Below are positions 59,761 through 64,000 of a stretch of DNA of 64,000 bases, piece by piece. Position numbers and translations under genes: made by a program. Source of the DNA: Pyxicephalus adspersus (Eukaryota > Chordata > Amphibia > Anura > Pyxicephalidae). The stretch is from assembly GCF_032062135.1 (NCBI RefSeq), contig NC_092859.1, forward strand, positions 33,478,853 to 33,542,852. Reading direction: 5' to 3'. Each line of letters opens with the position of its first letter. Positions within the stretch are counted from its first letter, which is position 1. The notes beneath the pieces are model-generated. The model was not told the DNA's origin. It did no database searches and was given only the letters and a program-made list of their open reading frames with translations.

Positions 59761-62700
59761 GGATACACGTTTCACACCTATTTATTGTTTTAGTCCACAG
59801 GTTGAACCCCATGGATATGTGTTTATGTTTTCAACCTGACAATCTATGGTACTATATTCTGTTGCTGATTAAATATATAACCCAGCTTTTCCCTGTGGAG
59901 TTGTGGTCTTTATGTTTTTTCACCATTATCAGTGAAATACAGTCATATCATATAAACATGGTCATGTGAAGCCCATAACCACTAAGCTAAACCACAATAT
60001 AGTAGCCACAGAATTGTCTAAAATGTCTTTGCATGGATATCAGTTTACTTTCCTGAAAACCCCTGTACCCAGCTCTTATACTGATTTCCTAATACTAATC
60101 CAAATACTAAATACAAATGCGTTTGTCCACAATTTGATGTGACAATTAAACATAGACGAGCACTACCTGTGCAATCCAAGGCTGTGCATTACTAAACATG
60201 TACTGCTGTGACATTGGCCTCTATGATGATTGCTTTACTTGCATACAATTTTCCTGGGAATAGCTTCCATTAAGGACAGGGACAATGACAAAAGATCACC
60301 CCTCCCGATATGAGGCAAGCTTTCACCTTCAGAGAATAGGAGTGTTCTCTGTCTCCTTGGCAAAGATGGTATGATTATTGAATTAAGTATTGAGTGCTCT
60401 TTGTGTCTTTGCAATGACAATAGATAACACACAGCAGTCTATTGGCAGTGTAACACTGCTATGTTCCAGCACTAAAGAAGGCCTGCCATGGGAGACCACC
60501 ATTGCCGTCTTACTAAAAGGTGAACTTTGCTGGCCAGGGTTTCGGAAACAATGTTCCATAATGTCAGATTTGTAACCTTCCCATCTTGGATTCAAGAAGT
60601 CCACCTTGAATTCAAATCCAGACTTCACGACCTGTCCCCCTTTCCCTGAAAGTCCTCGAGATGTATTTTGTGATTCATTTTTTTAAATGTCTTTACGCTG
60701 TTCACATAATGAGCAAGGTCTTCTTCCTTATTGTATCATTTCTGGTTAAATGATCCGGAGCATGGAATGATTTACTGCAGGAGATAGCACTGATGTAGAC
60801 ATAGGTATAGCAGCTATAGCTGTTTTATTTTTGGGGGGAGATCTACTATAAAAATAAAATTTGCCTGGATTTGGGCTTTAAGGGAAAAGTAAGGAAACCT
60901 AATTTGTATGTATTAGACCCTTCAGAGTAATTCACACGTGAGACTCATATTGTAATGACCTGACATGCAATTATAGACCCTATACAGACATACTCATATT
61001 TATACTTTAATGCTGCACTGTACACTGCAATAAATAGTTCCCACATTAAAAACAAGGAGGTAACTAGACCTTGCATCTACACATGAACACATCCCATTGT
61101 ACACAGGATTTGCTGAAAGGCTTGGAAAGTCTCTTAAACATTCTTGAAAGGTAAAAGGCATTTCACATTGACAATTGCTGGGGACAATGGGCTGGAGTAT
61201 AGGTGCAACAGGAGAACAGTTGGAACCTTTGACACAATAGTGACAGGTACACTTGATGATATTTTTTTCTGGGAGTTCCATCCTGCTCTATGACAGCACA
61301 GAAGACATACAGTTCAGCACAGGCTCAGCTGCCTTTGCCATTACATCACTTCTTGATATGTAATGCAGAACTCTGCACTCAGGGGGTATCAGGAGATGGA
61401 TACAGAGTCTAGCAGCAGCCAAGAAGCAAATGGAATATAAAATTGATCATAAAACAAATTGTACAGAGCACAAGGAAGTATAATGGATTTTTTTTGATCC
61501 AGCTGACAGTGGCAGAGCTCTTCACAACCCAGCAGATGTGATAAGAAAATGACAGCTTCAATGCAAAAAAAAATACCAAGACATCTTCTTTTCTGCTGTC
61601 TCTGTCTTTAAGGGAATGTGTCTGCAGAAATGTAAACTGGGTTCCTGCGACAGAAGTGTGAGAGGGTGGCAGGCATATATCAGGAGAGGAAAATGACACA
61701 CAGTAAACAGAAACTCTACCTGCAGATATCAGTGAAGAGTGTAGTTAGTGCCAAAAAATGTAGATTTGCTGGCCATAGTCACCAGTCAGACTTGACCTGT
61801 CATTTTTTCTGCTTTTTATCCTTCCGTAATGTTAAATTCATATTTAAAGTTTGTAAGAAATGATAAGCTAAGGCTATAGATGATGATGTAGACAAATAAA
61901 AAAAAACAGTTGCTCTGACCACTCATCTAAGTTACCTGGAGGGTAAGTGTTGGGGTTGCAGGGAGAGTTAGTAAGTGGGGATCTTAGGGTAGGACACTGA
62001 AATATACCAGTGCTGATCTCCCAACACTGTAACCTACTAAATTAAATAAAATGCTAAGAATGCATTGCCTGTATATGCTTTGCACCAAATCGATGACCAA
62101 CAAAAAATATTGTATTGGGTTTACAAAGTTTCATAGCTTTCTATCAGTTATTTAAAAACTTGCCAAGAGCACTGGGCAGGGCAGTCATGAAGAGCCATCT
62201 CTTTAATGTCCATCTGCTTATCAAGTGCATTTGTTTGCTTTTACAGGTTTTTATTATGGACCCCAAAAATATAGGTCAGCACCATTATTTGTAATATTTG
62301 TTAGTGCAGTGTGTTTAGTTTGAACAGTAGCTTCTGTTATACTTTGCCAAATGCTGAATATTCACATATATCTGCACTAAACCAACAAAAAATTAGGTGT
62401 TTTTATTAAATTTTTATTATGTAATTAGCTCGTCTGCAATGTAAGAGGTGTAATGGCTTATAGGAATTTTACATGAGAGTGACTAATTATTTGGCTCTGC
62501 ATCAAAAACAAATACTACAGCAAATCAGGTTTAATAGGTGAGCATGTAATAGCAGTTTGAGTCTCCTGTGAGATTTTCAGGGGGATTTTAAGTTAATGTA
62601 TCAGTCATCTCCTCTGGTTACTTTATAAAAAGGTCACACAGGTTTATAATGTTGGTACAGTGCTACCAGCTCCCATTGAATCAGAACTCCATGAAGAATA

Positions 62701-64000
62701 AAAGAGCCTAATAATAATAGTCAACTGAAAAGACTTTCATCTAATTTGAAATTTTTAATTGTAATGAAAAATACTAATGTATATAAACCCAATCCCAGCC
62801 AAGCGTATTTGGGTAAAGCATTGAAAATTACACCTATCAGGTTTTTGCAAAATTTAAGTAGATTTAAATCCAGTTACATAAAAACCTATACGTACTTTAA
62901 CGTATATATGTTTTTTTCATTTTACAGCTTTAAAAAAATATTCCCTGCTTATTGTGGTATGAAGATCCTTATTCAGGTACTTCCTGTTAAAGGATGACAC
63001 CTGTCCCCAGTCATGTTCCTGCGTTGTCTTCCTCTATCCTGAAGAAGAATGCAAGGGGGCCAATTTAATGTAGACTTTCCAATCATTTTCCATGAAAACT
63101 AGCAGGTCTAGAGTAATGATGTGCAGCCAATGCTGCAGTATGCACATGTAGATAAGCAGTGGTTAATAGAGGCTGAATGTAATCTACAGTGCTGAGAAAT
63201 AAAAAAGGAAAAAAAAAAGAATAAAAACAGTAAAATAATATTTTTAGTGCAAAAACGCCAATTGCTTATTATGCACCAAGCAAACAATGTCATCTAGTAA
63301 GAATTTACGCCTGCTTTATTACCTATATCAATTGAATTTTGCTTGTTCATATTTAATTTATTTATTTAAGCAATGCAAACTAAATGTGAAAACTGTTTGC
63401 GACAAAATTAAAATAACACATAGGTCAGGCATGTTAATGAGCCAGTGAATGATCCTGCATAAACAACAAAAAAACACCACTGCTTTCATACACATAATGA
63501 TTTTAAAATAATAAATATTACAGAAAACACTAAATGTATGCAAACATTTACATACATAACTAAAAATAAAACACAGAATGTGTTTGGCTGAAGTTGGAGT
63601 GTGTGACACTCAAGGGTTGTCCTTGACTGTGATGGCAAAATAGAATGCAAGCAAGGTGGTTCAGTATTCTGTAATACAATCCTGTATATAGACTCACTTT
63701 AAACATCAGCATACATTATACTATTACAAATTATCAAACAAAACATATTTACTGCTTTATTCAAGGAAGTTACATTTGGTATCACATACTCCCACCTCCC
63801 GTGACTTTCTATTGGTTGCTCTAGGTTTATTCCCAATGGTAACTAAAGTGGCAGTGGTAATGGGCAGCTGGTGAGTGTTCTTCAAATATCCCCCAACCAC
63901 TCCTTAAAACCTTCATATGCCAAGCCGTGGTTGTAAAGTGGTAACTGAGTAGGACCCAAATACAACTTCGATGTGAAAAGCCAAAATTTGTACATTAGTT
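59761..64000. other. Non-coding stretch to window end
   Basis: AT-rich; no gene, RNA gene or clear transposon recognised. Confidence 0.5.

Noticed and set aside
1..64000. CRISPR arrays, operons, prokaryotic or viral gene clusters
   Set aside because: No spaced direct repeats of that type and no dense coding; the window is clearly vertebrate.

Overview
This is vertebrate nuclear DNA, most probably from a frog. The evidence is one vertebrate-type intronless Kv1 potassium-channel coding exon, an otherwise AT-rich non-coding background, and many interspersed repeats of kinds common in amphibian (ranoid-like) genomes. These are a tRNA-headed SINE with a V-SINE/Mermaid-like body, Tc1/mariner relics, TTAA-flanked and hAT-like non-autonomous transposons, and fold-back MITEs. 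The species call rests on recalled repeat resemblance and is an inference. There are no operons, CRISPR arrays or other prokaryotic features.

The only protein-coding gene I can support is on the minus strand at 39262-40704. It is a 480-residue Shaker-family channel that best matches Kv1.6 (KCNA6). T1 domain, S1-S6, the S4 arginine ladder, the TVGYGD filter, the PVP gate hinge and a C-terminal TEV PDZ ligand are all intact. About 39 kb downstream and 23 kb upstream hold no second gene. In tetrapods KCNA6 lies in a KCNA6-KCNA1-KCNA5 cluster, so KCNA1 would be expected beyond the low-coordinate edge.

Layout: 1-17 kb is mostly unique DNA with two Tc1 relics, a fold-back MITE, microsatellites, a four-copy 34-bp minisatellite and two SINEs. 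In 17-19 kb a hAT-like element with an 8-bp target duplication sits inside an older MITE. In 23-30 kb there are two oppositely oriented TTAA-flanked elements, a terminal-inverted-repeat element split by an LTR-like block with TATA and poly(A) signals, and a 636-bp near-complete inverted repeat. At 27-31 kb there are two RFX X-box motifs and a ZNF143-like motif. At 32 kb a 388-bp assembly gap lies in a palindromic transposon containing a 38-bp tandem repeat. At 34 kb a GC-rich MITE abuts a SINE tail carrying an exact 95-bp tandem duplication. The KCNA6 exon follows at 39-41 kb. From 41 to 64 kb the DNA is non-coding, with a Tc1 3' relic, MITE fragments, a remarkable triple hairpin at 54.9-55.1 kb and a probable LINE relic.

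I found no convincing new multi-gene system. The most useful leads are the palindromic and nested elements, the X-box pair in a potential regulatory desert, and the features of the KCNA6 protein (short S1-S2 loop, Kv1.1-like N terminus, Tyr at the TEA site).
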